Below, in pieces: positions 17,502 to 26,558 of a DNA stretch of 64,000 nt; position 1 is the first letter of the stretch; each line of letters begins with the position of its first letter. The position numbers were made by a program, and so were the translations under genes. The stretch is from NCBI RefSeq assembly GCF_020386975.1, contig NZ_JABFNK010000002.1, forward strand, positions 1 through 64,000, read 5' to 3'. The notes under the pieces were generated by a model, which did not search any database, had not been told where the DNA came from, and saw only the letters and a program-made list of their open reading frames with translations. The stretch is from Thermococcus bergensis (lineage in GTDB: Archaea; Methanobacteriota_B; Thermococci; Thermococcales; Thermococcaceae).

Positions 17502-20081
17502 TCACCTGATGTAGACCTCTGCGAAGGTGCTTATGGTATCCATATCGCCCCACTCGTTGTCACTGTCGTGGACGCTTGGATCATCCGGAATGGTTATAAC
17601 GGCCGAGTCTCCAGGGTTTGCACCTGTTATCCATGCAACTATGCTTATCTTTTCTGGTTTTCCTCCAAGCAACTCCCATGGAATAGCCATTTCAAGGCTC
17701 TGCAAGCCTTTGTCGTTTCCGAGGTATCCTATTGCAGCATTCTCGAACAATTTATAGTACTCCCATCCAGCCCCATTCCATACTGCAAGTTCCGCTGATG
17801 TTATAGTGTTTGTTCCAGGGTTTTCAAAGAACGGGCCATTCCAGTAAAGGTATACTTCCGCATCAACGCCTCTAGCGAACCCAATCTTTCTTCCCCACGC
17901 ATCAGCATCTCCGGTATATCCTCCCTCTCTGTAATCAAGTGCGAAACCGTAAGCTATTCTCCATGATTCGGTGTTCTTTGTGCTCAGAGCAATGTAGAGA
18001 TATTTGTCGTCGTAGTCTACGTAGAGACTGTCCAGATAAGCTCCGGCTCCCGCCCCAACTTTGTTTTGAGCTACAAGTGAGCTTTCGTCCCAATCCGTAA
18101 GGAATCCATCGATCTTCTTCTTAAATTCTAAACTCTCCAGGAATTCTGAAATCTCTCTCTGCAGCTTAACAAGGCGGATATACGCAGAGAAAATTTTTAG
18201 AGCCCCTCTCAATTCATAGTTGGGCATGTAAATGAGAGATTTGCCTTCGTTAAACAGTTTCAGGCTTTCATTGAGCTTCAGCTCAAATCCTTTTACAGTC
18301 TCAGCATATTTGGCTGGCAGACTCATGGAGGAAATATTTTCTACAAGTAGCTTTGTCTTCTCGTATTCCTCTGGATAGGTTCTAGGCCACACATACATAC
18401 CGAGCCGTATAAGCTTGTTCTGCCTCTCTGCGACTTGTCCCACCACTATCCCCAGAGTTGCAACGTTGTTGTCTTCGTTAGCTTCTTCTATCTCATTGTT
18501 GGGATCGACAACTGCCTTTATGGTGTGAACCCCCCATGCATCGGAATACCTGTAGAGATAGCCAAGCTTGACTTCAGAGTGTGCAGATACGTTAATAAGC
18601 CAGCTTTTGAGGAGAGCATCTCTATCGTAGAGCTCCACAGTTACGTTTTGAGCATCCACCTCTCCTATGTTCTTAACTGTAATTGTAATGTTAGCTGGCT
18701 GCCATTGCTCGACATTAAGTACATCTGAAGAAATGCTAACCGTAAGCTCGGGTTTTGGAATTGGGATTTCAATAACGGCAAAATTTGATAAAACGTCCTG
18801 ATCAGTCCAATCATTTCCATCTACGGCTGGATCCAAGGGAACTGTATCAACAGCTGAATCCCCCTTCGCACCTCCAGCCACCCATGCGATTAGGGCGACT
18901 TCCGATGTTCTACCCCCTATTGCATCCCATGGAATTGCCATCTCGAGTACTTGTAGCCCGTTGCCTGTTGTGAAATCGTAAGTAACTACACTTCCAACGT
19001 CTTTGTAATCCCAACCATTTCCAGTCCACGTTATGAAGTTTCCGCCCCCAATGACGTCATTACCTCCATCGTACCAGAAGTAAATCTCATAATCAACTCC
19101 TCTCGAGAACCCTATTTTTCTATCCCATGCATCAGTATCCCCAGTGTAGCCTCCTTCTTTAACGTCAAGGCCAAAACCATATACTACGCCCCAACTTGCA
19201 GTATTATTTGTGGTAATAGCCACATATAGGTACTGTTCATCGTATGAAACGTAGAGCTTGTTCAAATCCGCCCCATCTGGACCATCAAGATTGCTTACTC
19301 CCACAACCTCATAGCCTGCCCAGTCGCTTAAATCCCCGTCAATAGTCTTAGGAACGATGTATACTTCAGCAAGGTTCGTGAAGTAATCGGTATCAACCCA
19401 CTCATTTCTATTGGACTCGTCGGCAAATGGGGCATCAAGGCTTTCCATGGCTGAGCTCCAGGGAATAGAGCTAACTGCTGAGGAGCCACCTTCTCCAGCA
19501 ACCCAAGCTATAAGAGCAAGCTTTGAAGGTTTACCACCAAGGGCTGTCCAAGGTATCTTTATTTCAAGGATTTGTAAACCAGTGGAGGTGTCGCCTGTGT
19601 AGGAGAACGATGCACCAACATCTGCCAGCCCCTTGTAGTCCCAGTCACTTCCAGTCCAAGTTATGAAATTATCAGAACCCATGCCACTATTCCATCCCCA
19701 CCAGAAGTACAGCTCATAATCAATTGCATAATCTCCTGCAAAGCTTATTCCCCTTCCCCAAGCATCACTTGTTCCAGTGTACCCATTTCCACTCCCCGGA
19801 TCAACATCAATCCCAATCCCATAAGCAACGTTCCAGCTTTGGGTATTGTTAGTTTTTATGGCTATATAGAGGTATTGGTCATCCCAAGCAACGTAGAGCT
19901 TATCTAGCTTTGCTCCAGCCAACCCATTGTCTTTTGCTTGGCCGACAAGATCAAGAGTTCCCCAATCTCCCAGATTTCCATCAACAACCTTTGTCCCGTA
20001 AAGGGCACTTGCAAACTTCACTGTCGGTACTACGCTTAAAACCATCAAAACCACAATAGCCAAAGATATGCTTTTTCGCAT
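17502..20081 (-). CDS. Large secreted protein with three carbohydrate-binding-like repeats and a CARDB domain
   Basis: 859 aa. A Sec-type signal peptide (MRKSISLAIVVLMVL, cleavage near ALY) is followed by three repeats of about 200 aa, at about 30-240, 245-445 and 658-859. Each opens with DGxLxDW, continues through LYVxxDxxYLYIA and closes with WVAG or WITG, like CBM9/DOMON beta-sandwiches. A CARDB domain (PELTVSISSDVLNV) and a helical linker lie between repeats 2 and 3. There is no catalytic domain, membrane anchor or SLH motif. It is divergent from 4-alpha-glucanotransferase with TGM-like operators, so binding extracellular alpha-glucan or maltodextrin is the likely role. The ATG is preceded by GGGGTGA. 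Confidence 0.85.
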   Translation of the reverse strand: MRKSISLAIVVLMVLSVVPTVKFASALYGTKVVDGNLGDWGTLDLVGQAKDNGLAGAKLDKLYVAWDDQYLYIAIKTNNTQSWNVAYGIGIDVDPGSGNGYTGTSDAWGRGISFAGDYAIDYELYFWWGWNSGMGSDNFITWTGSDWDYKGLADVGASFSYTGDTSTGLQILEIKIPWTALGGKPSKLALIAWVAGEGGSSAVSSIPWSSAMESLDAPFADESNRNEWVDTDYFTNLAEVYIVPKTIDGDLSDWAGYEVVGVSNLDGPDGADLNKLYVSYDEQYLYVAITTNNTASWGVVYGFGLDVKEGGYTGDTDAWDRKIGFSRGVDYEIYFWYDGGNDVIGGGNFITWTGNGWDYKDVGSVVTYDFTTGNGLQVLEMAIPWDAIGGRTSEVALIAWVAGGAKGDSAVDTVPLDPAVDGNDWTDQDVLSNFAVIEIPIPKPELTVSISSDVLNVEQWQPANITITVKNIGEVDAQNVTVELYDRDALLKSWLINVSAHSEVKLGYLYRYSDAWGVHTIKAVVDPNNEIEEANEDNNVATLGIVVGQVAERQNKLIRLGMYVWPRTYPEEYEKTKLLVENISSMSLPAKYAETVKGFELKLNESLKLFNEGKSLIYMPNYELRGALKIFSAYIRLVKLQREISEFLESLEFKKKIDGFLTDWDESSLVAQNKVGAGAGAYLDSLYVDYDDKYLYIALSTKNTESWRIAYGFALDYREGGYTGDADAWGRKIGFARGVDAEVYLYWNGPFFENPGTNTITSAELAVWNGAGWEYYKLFENAAIGYLGNDKGLQSLEMAIPWELLGGKPEKISIVAWITGANPGDSAVITIPDDPSVHDSDNEWGDMDTISTFAEVYIR

Positions 20082-20085
20082 TTTT

Positions 20086-20102
20086 ATTCACCCCGGGTGA
20101 TA
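20086..20102 (-). promoter_or_regulatory. TGM-like operator for the secreted protein gene
   Basis: ATTCAC-N5-GTGATA on the + strand, matching 10 of 12 fixed positions of the Thermococcales glycolytic motif TATCAC-N5-GTGATA. It lies between the shared AT box and the ATG at 20081 and overlaps the ribosome site (GGGGTGA on the - strand), so binding would block transcription of that gene. Confidence 0.6.
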
Positions 20103-20131
20103 TTTGTTCACCCTCGTTGGTATGTATGCAT

Positions 20132-20146
20132 AAAATATTTATATGT
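20132..20146. promoter_or_regulatory. Shared TATA region of the divergent promoter
   Basis: AT-only stretch AAAATATTTATAT. On the + strand TTTATAT is a good TATA box some 55 bp before the glucanotransferase ATG. On the - strand ATATAAATA can serve the secreted protein gene. TGM sites flank it on both sides. Confidence 0.6.
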
Positions 20147-20155
20147 CTTTCTCAC

Positions 20156-20172
20156 TATCACTTTTAGTGATA
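20156..20172 (+). promoter_or_regulatory. Thermococcales glycolytic motif (TGM)
   Basis: A perfect TATCAC-TTTTA-GTGATA palindrome, the binding site of TrmBL1/Tgr. It lies just downstream of the TATA box, near the expected transcription start. In Thermococcus and Pyrococcus that position gives repression relieved by maltodextrin; sites upstream of the TATA box activate instead. Confidence 0.92.
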
Positions 20173-20193
20173 ACGATTTATGGAGGTGAAGGA

Positions 20194-22173
20194 ATGGAGA
20201 AAATAAACTTCATCTTTGGCATTCACAATCATCAGCCATTGGGCAACTTTGGCTGGGTGTTCGAAGAGGCATACAACCGCTCTTACAGACCCTTTATGGA
20301 GATTTTAGAGGAATTCCCGGAGATGAAAGTAAACGTTCACTTCAGCGGGCCGCTTTTGGAATGGATTGAAGAAAACAAGCCGGATTATCTCGACCTTCTC
20401 AAATCCCTCATAAAGAGGGGTCAGATTGAGATTGTCGTGGCAGGGTTTTACGAGCCAGTGTTAGCGGCCATTCCAAAAGAAGACAGATTAGTTCAAATAG
20501 AAATGCTAAAGGACTACGCAAGAAAGCTCGGCTATGATGCAAAGGGCGTGTGGCTCACAGAGAGAGTATGGCAACCGGAACTTGTAAAATCGCTCAGAGA
20601 GGCAGGAATCGAGTACGTAGTCGTTGATGATTATCACTTCATGAGTGCTGGATTGAGCAAAGAAGAACTCTTCTGGCCGTACTATACGGAAGACGGTGGA
20701 GAAGTCATAACAGTGTTCCCAATAGATGAAAAACTACGCTATTTGATACCCTTCCGTCCGGTTAAGAAGACTCTCGAATATTTAGAAAGCCTTGCAAGCG
20801 ATGACCCCTCAAAGGTAGCTGTGTTCCATGACGACGGCGAAAAGTTCGGAGTCTGGCCGGGGACTTATGAATGGGTCTATGAAAAAGGCTGGCTCAGAGA
20901 GTTCTTTGACACAATTACAAGCAACGAAAAGATCAACCTCATGACCTACAGTGAATACCTGAACAAGTTTACTCCAAAGGGGCTGGTGTACCTCCCAATA
21001 GCATCATACTTTGAGATGAGCGAATGGTCTCTGCCAGCAAAGCAGGCAAAGCTCTTCGTGGAGTTTGTAGAAGGGCTGAAAAAAGAGGGGAAGTTTGAAA
21101 AGTACCGCGTCTTTGTCAGGGGTGGCATATGGAAGAACTTCTTCTTCAAGTATCCAGAGAGCAACTTTATGCACAAAAGAATGCTTATGGTAAGCAAAGC
21201 CGTGAGAGATAACCCCAAAGCTAGAAAATACATCCTCAAAGCACAGTGCAACGATGCCTACTGGCACGGCGTTTTTGGAGGGATATACCTACCCCACCTG
21301 AGAAGAGCGGTGTGGGAGAACATAATAAAAGCCCAAAGATACCTAAAGCCAGAAAACAAAATACTTGACGTTGATTTTGATGGAAGAAAAGAGATTATGG
21401 TTGAAAACGAGGGCTTTATTGCCACGATAAAACCCCATTACGGAGGCAGCATTTTTGAACTAAGCTCCAAGAGAAAGGCCGTAAACTACAACGACGTGCT
21501 TCCGAGAAGATGGGAGCACTACCATGAAGTTCCAGAAGCCGCTACGCCAGAAGAGGAAAGCGAAGAAGGTGTTGCAAGCATACATGAGCTCGGAAAGCAA
21601 ATTCCAGAGGAGATAAAGAGAGAGCTTGCCTATGACTGGCAACTAAGGGCTATTTTGCAAGACCACTTCATCAAACCAGAAGAAACTCTCGACAACTATC
21701 GCCTTGTAAAGTACCACGAGCTCGGTGATTTCGTTAACCAGCCCTACGAGTATAAGATGATAGAAAACGGAGTAAAGCTGTGGCGTGAAGGAGGCGTTTA
21801 TGCAGAGGAAAAAATCCCTGCAAGGGTAGAGAAGAAAATAGAACTAACGGAAGACGGCTTCATTGCAAAGTACAGAGTCTTGCTTGAAAAACCCTACAAA
21901 GCTCTCTTCGGAGTAGAGATTAACCTAGCAGTACACAGCGTTATGGAAAAGCCAGAAGAGTTTGAAGCAAAAGAGTTTGAAGTGAATGACCCATACGGCA
22001 TTGGAAAAGTTAGGATAGAACTCGATAGAGAAGCAAAAATTTGGAAGTTCCCGATAAAAACGCTCAGCCAGAGTGAGGCCGGATGGGACTTCATACAGCA
22101 GGGAGTAAGCTATACAATGCTTTTCCCAATCGAAAAGGAGTTAGAGTTCACGGTAAGGTTCAGGGAGCTCTGA
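20194..22173 (+). CDS. 4-alpha-glucanotransferase (GH57)
   Basis: Transfers alpha-1,4-glucan chains between acceptors during maltodextrin metabolism; cytoplasmic, no signal peptide. 659 aa, the length of the T. litoralis enzyme. GH57 motifs: HNHQP (11-15), the nucleophile E123 in WLTERVWQPE and the acid/base D214 in FHDDGEKFG. The C-terminal half is the beta-sandwich domain. The ATG at 20194 follows GGAGGTGA; an upstream ATG at 20143 lacks a site and would lie before the operator. Expression is controlled by the perfect TGM at 20156-20172. Confidence 0.97.
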   Translation: MEKINFIFGIHNHQPLGNFGWVFEEAYNRSYRPFMEILEEFPEMKVNVHFSGPLLEWIEENKPDYLDLLKSLIKRGQIEIVVAGFYEPVLAAIPKEDRLVQIEMLKDYARKLGYDAKGVWLTERVWQPELVKSLREAGIEYVVVDDYHFMSAGLSKEELFWPYYTEDGGEVITVFPIDEKLRYLIPFRPVKKTLEYLESLASDDPSKVAVFHDDGEKFGVWPGTYEWVYEKGWLREFFDTITSNEKINLMTYSEYLNKFTPKGLVYLPIASYFEMSEWSLPAKQAKLFVEFVEGLKKEGKFEKYRVFVRGGIWKNFFFKYPESNFMHKRMLMVSKAVRDNPKARKYILKAQCNDAYWHGVFGGIYLPHLRRAVWENIIKAQRYLKPENKILDVDFDGRKEIMVENEGFIATIKPHYGGSIFELSSKRKAVNYNDVLPRRWEHYHEVPEAATPEEESEEGVASIHELGKQIPEEIKRELAYDWQLRAILQDHFIKPEETLDNYRLVKYHELGDFVNQPYEYKMIENGVKLWREGGVYAEEKIPARVEKKIELTEDGFIAKYRVLLEKPYKALFGVEINLAVHSVMEKPEEFEAKEFEVNDPYGIGKVRIELDREAKIWKFPIKTLSQSEAGWDFIQQGVSYTMLFPIEKELEFTVRFREL

Positions 22174-22219
22174 CCTTTCTTTTCTATTATACCTCAGATA
22201 GGGAGGCCTCCATCATCCA

Positions 22220-23155
22220 TCAGGGCCCGAAAGGTTCTTCATCATCGGTATTGGCTATTTTAAGGGTGACGGGCTCTTCCAAGCCCCAGAATCTGCAGAA
22301 TGAGCATTTTTCTCCTTGAGCAGGCATTCCACAGACCTTGCATTCATTGAGCTCTATCTCCTTAAGCTCAGCCTCAAATAAGTGTCTTTTCCTCAGGTAA
22401 CCCTTGACGAAGTTTATCTTAGTCCCAGGCCTTTTTTCTTCAAGCTCATTTAAAATTTGCTTGTACTCTATTGTTGTAGCCCCTCTTGCGTGGGGGCATT
22501 CATCGATTATATACTCCAATCCGACTGCAAGGGCATAAGCCACTACTTCCCTCTCGGTGAGCTCGTAGAGGGGCTTGACCTTTCTTACAAACTTCCCCTC
22601 CCCCGGTAAAAGAGGTCCCTGCTTTGCCAGATACTCTGTGTTCCAGTTCATGAGGTTGGAGAATATAAAGCTCGCCTCATCATCCAGGTTATGGCCCGTT
22701 GCAATGACGTCAAAGCCGTTGTCATAGGCAAACTTGTTGAAGAGATACCTCTTCGTAAGGCCACAGTAGGAACAGGTGGGTCTTCTCGTTCTCACCTCGC
22801 CGATTCCTTTTCCAAGAAGCTCCCTAACGTTAACCACGTGAAGAGGGGCACCTATAATCCTGCACTGTTCCCTAGCATATTGCTCACTTTTTTCTGAATA
22901 CTCCCCTATGCCAAGGTTTATATGTAGACATTCCACATTGTAACCGAGCTTCTTTAGAACGTAAGCCGTTACTGCGGAATCCTTTCCCCCGCTAACGACC
23001 ACAAGGACTTTTTCATCCGGCTTGAGGAGTTTGTATTTCTCAATTGTTCTCTTGACTTTCCTCTCAAAATACTCCACAAAGTGATCAGCGCAAAGATACA
23101 TTTTTGGATAATGGAGTTTTATAAACGCTTTCTCTCCACAAACTCTGCACCTCAT
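22220..23155 (-). CDS. ttuA: tRNA-5-methyluridine(54) 2-sulfurtransferase TtuA
   Basis: Thiolates m5U54 in the T loop of tRNA, which stabilises tRNA at high temperature. 311 aa. The N-terminal zinc site is C3, C6, C22, H25; the PP-loop SGGKDS is 55-60. C128, C131 and C220 are the three ligands of the [4Fe-4S] cluster, at the positions I recall for the Pyrococcus enzyme. A C-terminal CxxC pair set (CKVCG and CSFC) forms a second zinc site. GGTGAG precedes the ATG. The sulfur carrier TtuB is not in the window. Confidence 0.93.
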   Translation of the reverse strand: MRCRVCGEKAFIKLHYPKMYLCADHFVEYFERKVKRTIEKYKLLKPDEKVLVVVSGGKDSAVTAYVLKKLGYNVECLHINLGIGEYSEKSEQYAREQCRIIGAPLHVVNVRELLGKGIGEVRTRRPTCSYCGLTKRYLFNKFAYDNGFDVIATGHNLDDEASFIFSNLMNWNTEYLAKQGPLLPGEGKFVRKVKPLYELTEREVVAYALAVGLEYIIDECPHARGATTIEYKQILNELEEKRPGTKINFVKGYLRKRHLFEAELKEIELNECKVCGMPAQGEKCSFCRFWGLEEPVTLKIANTDDEEPFGP

Positions 23156-23202
23156 GATCTCACCAGAATGAGAAAAAGAAGAACAAATTTAAACCTTTGC
23201 AT

Positions 23203-24657
23203 TCATGCCTCCAAACTCTCAACAGCTTTCTTCCAGTTACCTGGCTTTTTGAAGCTCCTCTCCATGTAGAGGCCTTCCTTGATCAATATTCCCCTCGCTG
23301 CCAAAAGACCCGTGGCTGCAGCATTAACTATATCCCTGCTCAACCCAGCCCCATCCCCTGCTGCGAATATGTTCTCTATGCTGGTTTCAAGGAGCTCATT
23401 AACCTCAACCTGCATTGCATAGTACTTTATCTCTGGAGCGTAGAGCAAGGTGTGGTCGCTTGCAACACCGGGGATTACCTTATCAAGCTTTTCAAGTCCC
23501 TCAATTATGTTCGTCACAACTCTGTGGGGCAATGCCATCGCTATATCTCCCGGAGTAACGTGCTTTAATGTTGGTTCAACGTCGCTCTTCCTGATTCTGC
23601 TCCATGTGCTCCTTCTTCCCCTCTTCAAATCCCCAAGTCTCTGAAGTATTGGCCGTCCTCCCCCGATGGTGGTTGCGAGCTGTGCTATGCTCTTGCCGTA
23701 TGCTGTTGTATCCTCAACCGGCTCGGTTAGCTCTATTCTTGTGAGAAACGCAAAGTTTGTATTGTTGCTCTTTTTGTCTCTCATGGAGTGGCCGTTTACG
23801 CCAACGTAGCCGTCATATTTTTCTTCGACAACAAAGCCGTTTGGATTGGTGCAGAAAGTCCTCACAAAATCATCGTAAGTGTCTGTGTATATGTGGAACT
23901 TCGGGTCGTGGTTTATCCTCGTTATGGGCTCCATTATTATGGCTGGAACTTCAACCCTAACACCCACGTCTATTGGGCCGTGTCTGGCATTTAGCCCAAT
24001 CTTTTGAGCAACGTCGTGGAACCACTCCGCCCCCCCTCTGCCGGGGGCGACTATTATGTATTTGGACTTTACTGTGAAGATATCTTTTCCTTTTCTCGCT
24101 ATGACCTCACCCTTTCTGAACTCCTCGACCTTCGTCCACAAGATAAACCTTACGCCTTTGGCTTCTAAGTAGTCTTTAATGCTCTTTATGACTTCTTTTG
24201 TGTGGTCTGAACCTATATGGCGCTGAATTATTGGTATGAACTTTACCCCAGCTTGAGCGGCTCTTCTTTCCCATTTCCTGATTTCGTCTTCGTTGCCCTT
24301 ATAAACGCCCTTAGGAGCTCCGTGCCTCAAGAAGATCTGGTCAACTTCCCACACAAGCTGCCAGGAATAGTTCTCATCTTTTGTAAGGTCAGTCAAGTTT
24401 CCCCCGATGTCAGGTCGTAGGTTTATGGTTCCATCACTAAGTCCACCAGCGCCACCAACACCACTCATTATGTGGCAGGGCTTACACTCAATGCAGTAGC
24501 CGAGTTCGTCCATCGGGCATGTTCTCTGCTCTATGTCTCCACCTTCGTCAAAAACTGCAATTTTCAAATTGCTTTTTTCTGCAAGCTCATAAGCCGCAAA
24601 AAGACCTGCTGGGCCAGCACCTATTATAACAACATCAAACCTTTCCTCAGAACTCAT
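23203..24657 (-). CDS. FAD-dependent oxidoreductase (COG2509-like)
   Basis: 484 aa. An N-terminal dinucleotide fold VVIIGAGPAGLFAA (residues 9-22), then a Cys-rich segment CPMDELGYCIECKPC, then GGAGGLSDG. A C-terminal FAD-binding end reads IFAAGDGAGLSRDIVNAAATG. These fit the archaeal and bacterial uncharacterised FAD-dependent dehydrogenase family. The four clustered cysteines might bind an iron-sulfur centre, which is inference. It runs alone, 47 bp upstream of ttuA. A TATA-like TTTATAAG lies about 30-40 bp before the ATG. Confidence 0.85.
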   Translation of the reverse strand: MSSEERFDVVIIGAGPAGLFAAYELAEKSNLKIAVFDEGGDIEQRTCPMDELGYCIECKPCHIMSGVGGAGGLSDGTINLRPDIGGNLTDLTKDENYSWQLVWEVDQIFLRHGAPKGVYKGNEDEIRKWERRAAQAGVKFIPIIQRHIGSDHTKEVIKSIKDYLEAKGVRFILWTKVEEFRKGEVIARKGKDIFTVKSKYIIVAPGRGGAEWFHDVAQKIGLNARHGPIDVGVRVEVPAIIMEPITRINHDPKFHIYTDTYDDFVRTFCTNPNGFVVEEKYDGYVGVNGHSMRDKKSNNTNFAFLTRIELTEPVEDTTAYGKSIAQLATTIGGGRPILQRLGDLKRGRRSTWSRIRKSDVEPTLKHVTPGDIAMALPHRVVTNIIEGLEKLDKVIPGVASDHTLLYAPEIKYYAMQVEVNELLETSIENIFAAGDGAGLSRDIVNAAATGLLAARGILIKEGLYMERSFKKPGNWKKAVESLEA

Positions 24658-24746
24658 ATTTCCCTTGCCGATATTTTGGAGTAGTTATCTTATAAACTTT
24701 TTGCCTGATGCAAGGCTAAGACAAGTCCTCGTTCTTTAGGTTTTTG

Positions 24747-24766
24747 CTCTATATGTGTACATAGAG
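24747..24766. promoter_or_regulatory. Imperfect palindrome between divergent genes
   Basis: CTCTAT and ATAGAG arms around an 8-bp centre that holds TGTACA. It lies about 90 bp from each of two divergent genes. A possible operator with no known protein; it could be chance. Confidence 0.25.
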
Positions 24767-24841
24767 ATTTCGTGAAAAGATTCTGCTGTAGAGTGGAGAA
24801 AATTTTAAGTGGAAATCAAACAAAAATTATAGGGGGTAAAT

Positions 24842-25396
24842 GTGAACGACCCTTTTCCAAGCAAACCTCAAAACGTGAAAAATAAAAAGATATCGATAAT
24901 CATTGGCAAAAAACGACATATAATGCTTCAAAGAAAAGAAGAGCTAAGCCACAACATCAGGTACATCTCTAAAGTCCCGGTCAAGCTTGTTATGGACAGG
25001 GAATTTTTGACAGTACATCCCGAGGACCCCCTAACAGTCCTAATTGACAAATTCACAAGCGAAGAGACTTCTGCCGTAGTTGTGGGCGAAGATGGGAGGC
25101 TCCTCGGGTTCATAACGATGAAAGACCTTCTGCACTTTTTTACAACACCGAGAAGATATTCAGTCGTTGGCTTAGGCTTACTGAAAAAATACACTTTAAC
25201 CCGCGCCTCCAGAGTAGAGGACATAATGGTGAGGAAGCCCATAACCATTCATGTAGATGACAACCTCGGGCATGCTATTAAACTCATGACGGAGACCGGG
25301 AAGCACCATCTGCCCGTAATAGATGATAACAAAAAGGTTCATGGCTTACTGGAAGTTAAAGACATAGTACGGCTTATTAGGATTGTCGCGCTTTAA
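24842..25396 (+). CDS. CBS domain-pair protein
   Basis: 184 aa with two CBS motifs: VMDREFLTVHPEDPL...GFITMKDLL (about 51-98) and IMVRKPITIHVDDNL...GLLEVKDIV (about 125-178). Such pairs bind adenine nucleotides and regulate partner proteins. A basic 50-residue N-terminal tail precedes them. The start is a GTG behind AGGGGGT. It stands 18 bp upstream of two tandem antiporters, so it may sense energy or ionic state for them; this is inferred from position. Confidence 0.82.
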   Translation: MNDPFPSKPQNVKNKKISIIIGKKRHIMLQRKEELSHNIRYISKVPVKLVMDREFLTVHPEDPLTVLIDKFTSEETSAVVVGEDGRLLGFITMKDLLHFFTTPRRYSVVGLGLLKKYTLTRASRVEDIMVRKPITIHVDDNLGHAIKLMTETGKHHLPVIDDNKKVHGLLEVKDIVRLIRIVAL

Positions 25397-25414
25397 TCAG
25401 CGGGAGATGATAGC

Positions 25415-26557
25415 ATGGACGTGTTCCTCGAACTTGCAGTTATCCTAATAGTTGCCAAAGTGTTTGGATATCTAGCAACAAAAATAAAAATGCCCGGGGC
25501 TCTCGGTCAGCTTATTGGGGGAATACTTATTGGTCCCTCCATTCTCAACATAGTAAGTTATTCCGAAGGAGTTCATTTAATAAGTGAGATGGGAGTGATT
25601 TTGTTACTCTTTCTTGCCGGTCTCGAAACGGATGTTGAAGAATTCAAGAGCGTTGGAGTGCCCGCTTTTCTTATTGCCAGTGGTGGAGTTGTAGTTCCTT
25701 TCATGATGGGCTATTACATATCAAAATGGTTTGGATATGGGAGAACCGAAGCTCTGTTTCTGGGAAGTGTTTTAACAGCCACAAGCGTTGGGTTAACTGC
25801 TAGTATATTGATGGAGATGAAAAAGCTCCGCACGAAGGAAGGAACCGCTATTTTAGCTGGTGCTGTCGTTGATGATGTCCTTGGAATTATAGTACTCACA
25901 GCCCTGATTGCCATGCACAGAAAGGGACATGTCTACATAGAAGACTTGGGAATTTTAATTGGTGAAATAGCAGTGTTCTTTATAGTGAGCTGGCTTGTTG
26001 GAAAACCTGTTGTCAAAGAGGTTCTGCTACTTTCAGAAAGGATCGATTTGCCGGAAACCTTAACAGCATTTGCCCTCGCGGTAACCCTCATTTTTGCATA
26101 CATAGCCGAGCAGTTTAAGATAGCAGGGATAACCGGGGCGTATTTAGCGGGAGTATTGATAGCACAAACAGACGAAGCAAAGAGAATAACTGACAGAATG
26201 ATAACTATCTCTTATTCCCTCTTCGTTCCTGTTTTTCTTGTGGGGATTGGAATAAAGACTGACGTAGAGATTCTCCTCCATACAGGGATGTTTGCAATTC
26301 TGTATTCAATAATAGCAATAATAGGAAAGATTGCGGGATGCGGAGTTGGTGCATTAATAGCTAGATTTAAACCTAAAGAAGCCCTCAGGGTTGGTGTTGG
26401 GATGATTCCCAGAATGGAAGTTGCGCTGATTATGGCGAACGTTGCCCTTACCGAGGGTATTTTTGACAAAGGGATATTCTCAATTCCCGTTACAATGGTA
26501 ATCCTGACAACGTTTGTAACTCCCCCACTCTTGAAGTGGGTATTCTCGAGGGACTAG
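25415..26557 (+). CDS. CPA2-type Na+/H+ antiporter, first of a tandem pair
   Basis: 380-aa membrane protein with about 12 segments and no cytoplasmic regulatory domain. LGQLIGGILIGPSILN (about 30), LLFLAGLETDVEEF (about 66) and the ion-site helix AGAVVDDVLGIIVL (about 148) with adjacent aspartates are typical of the NapA/KefB family. A GGGAGATGAT site lies upstream. It follows the CBS gene and is 1 bp from the second antiporter, so all three are one transcription unit. Confidence 0.88.
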   Translation: MDVFLELAVILIVAKVFGYLATKIKMPGALGQLIGGILIGPSILNIVSYSEGVHLISEMGVILLLFLAGLETDVEEFKSVGVPAFLIASGGVVVPFMMGYYISKWFGYGRTEALFLGSVLTATSVGLTASILMEMKKLRTKEGTAILAGAVVDDVLGIIVLTALIAMHRKGHVYIEDLGILIGEIAVFFIVSWLVGKPVVKEVLLLSERIDLPETLTAFALAVTLIFAYIAEQFKIAGITGAYLAGVLIAQTDEAKRITDRMITISYSLFVPVFLVGIGIKTDVEILLHTGMFAILYSIIAIIGKIAGCGVGALIARFKPKEALRVGVGMIPRMEVALIMANVALTEGIFDKGIFSIPVTMVILTTFVTPPLLKWVFSRD

Positions 26558-26558
26558 T

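Noticed and set aside
22174-22219. Possible structured RNA between convergent genes
   Set aside because: Only a T-rich tract that can end transcription; no stable stem seen.
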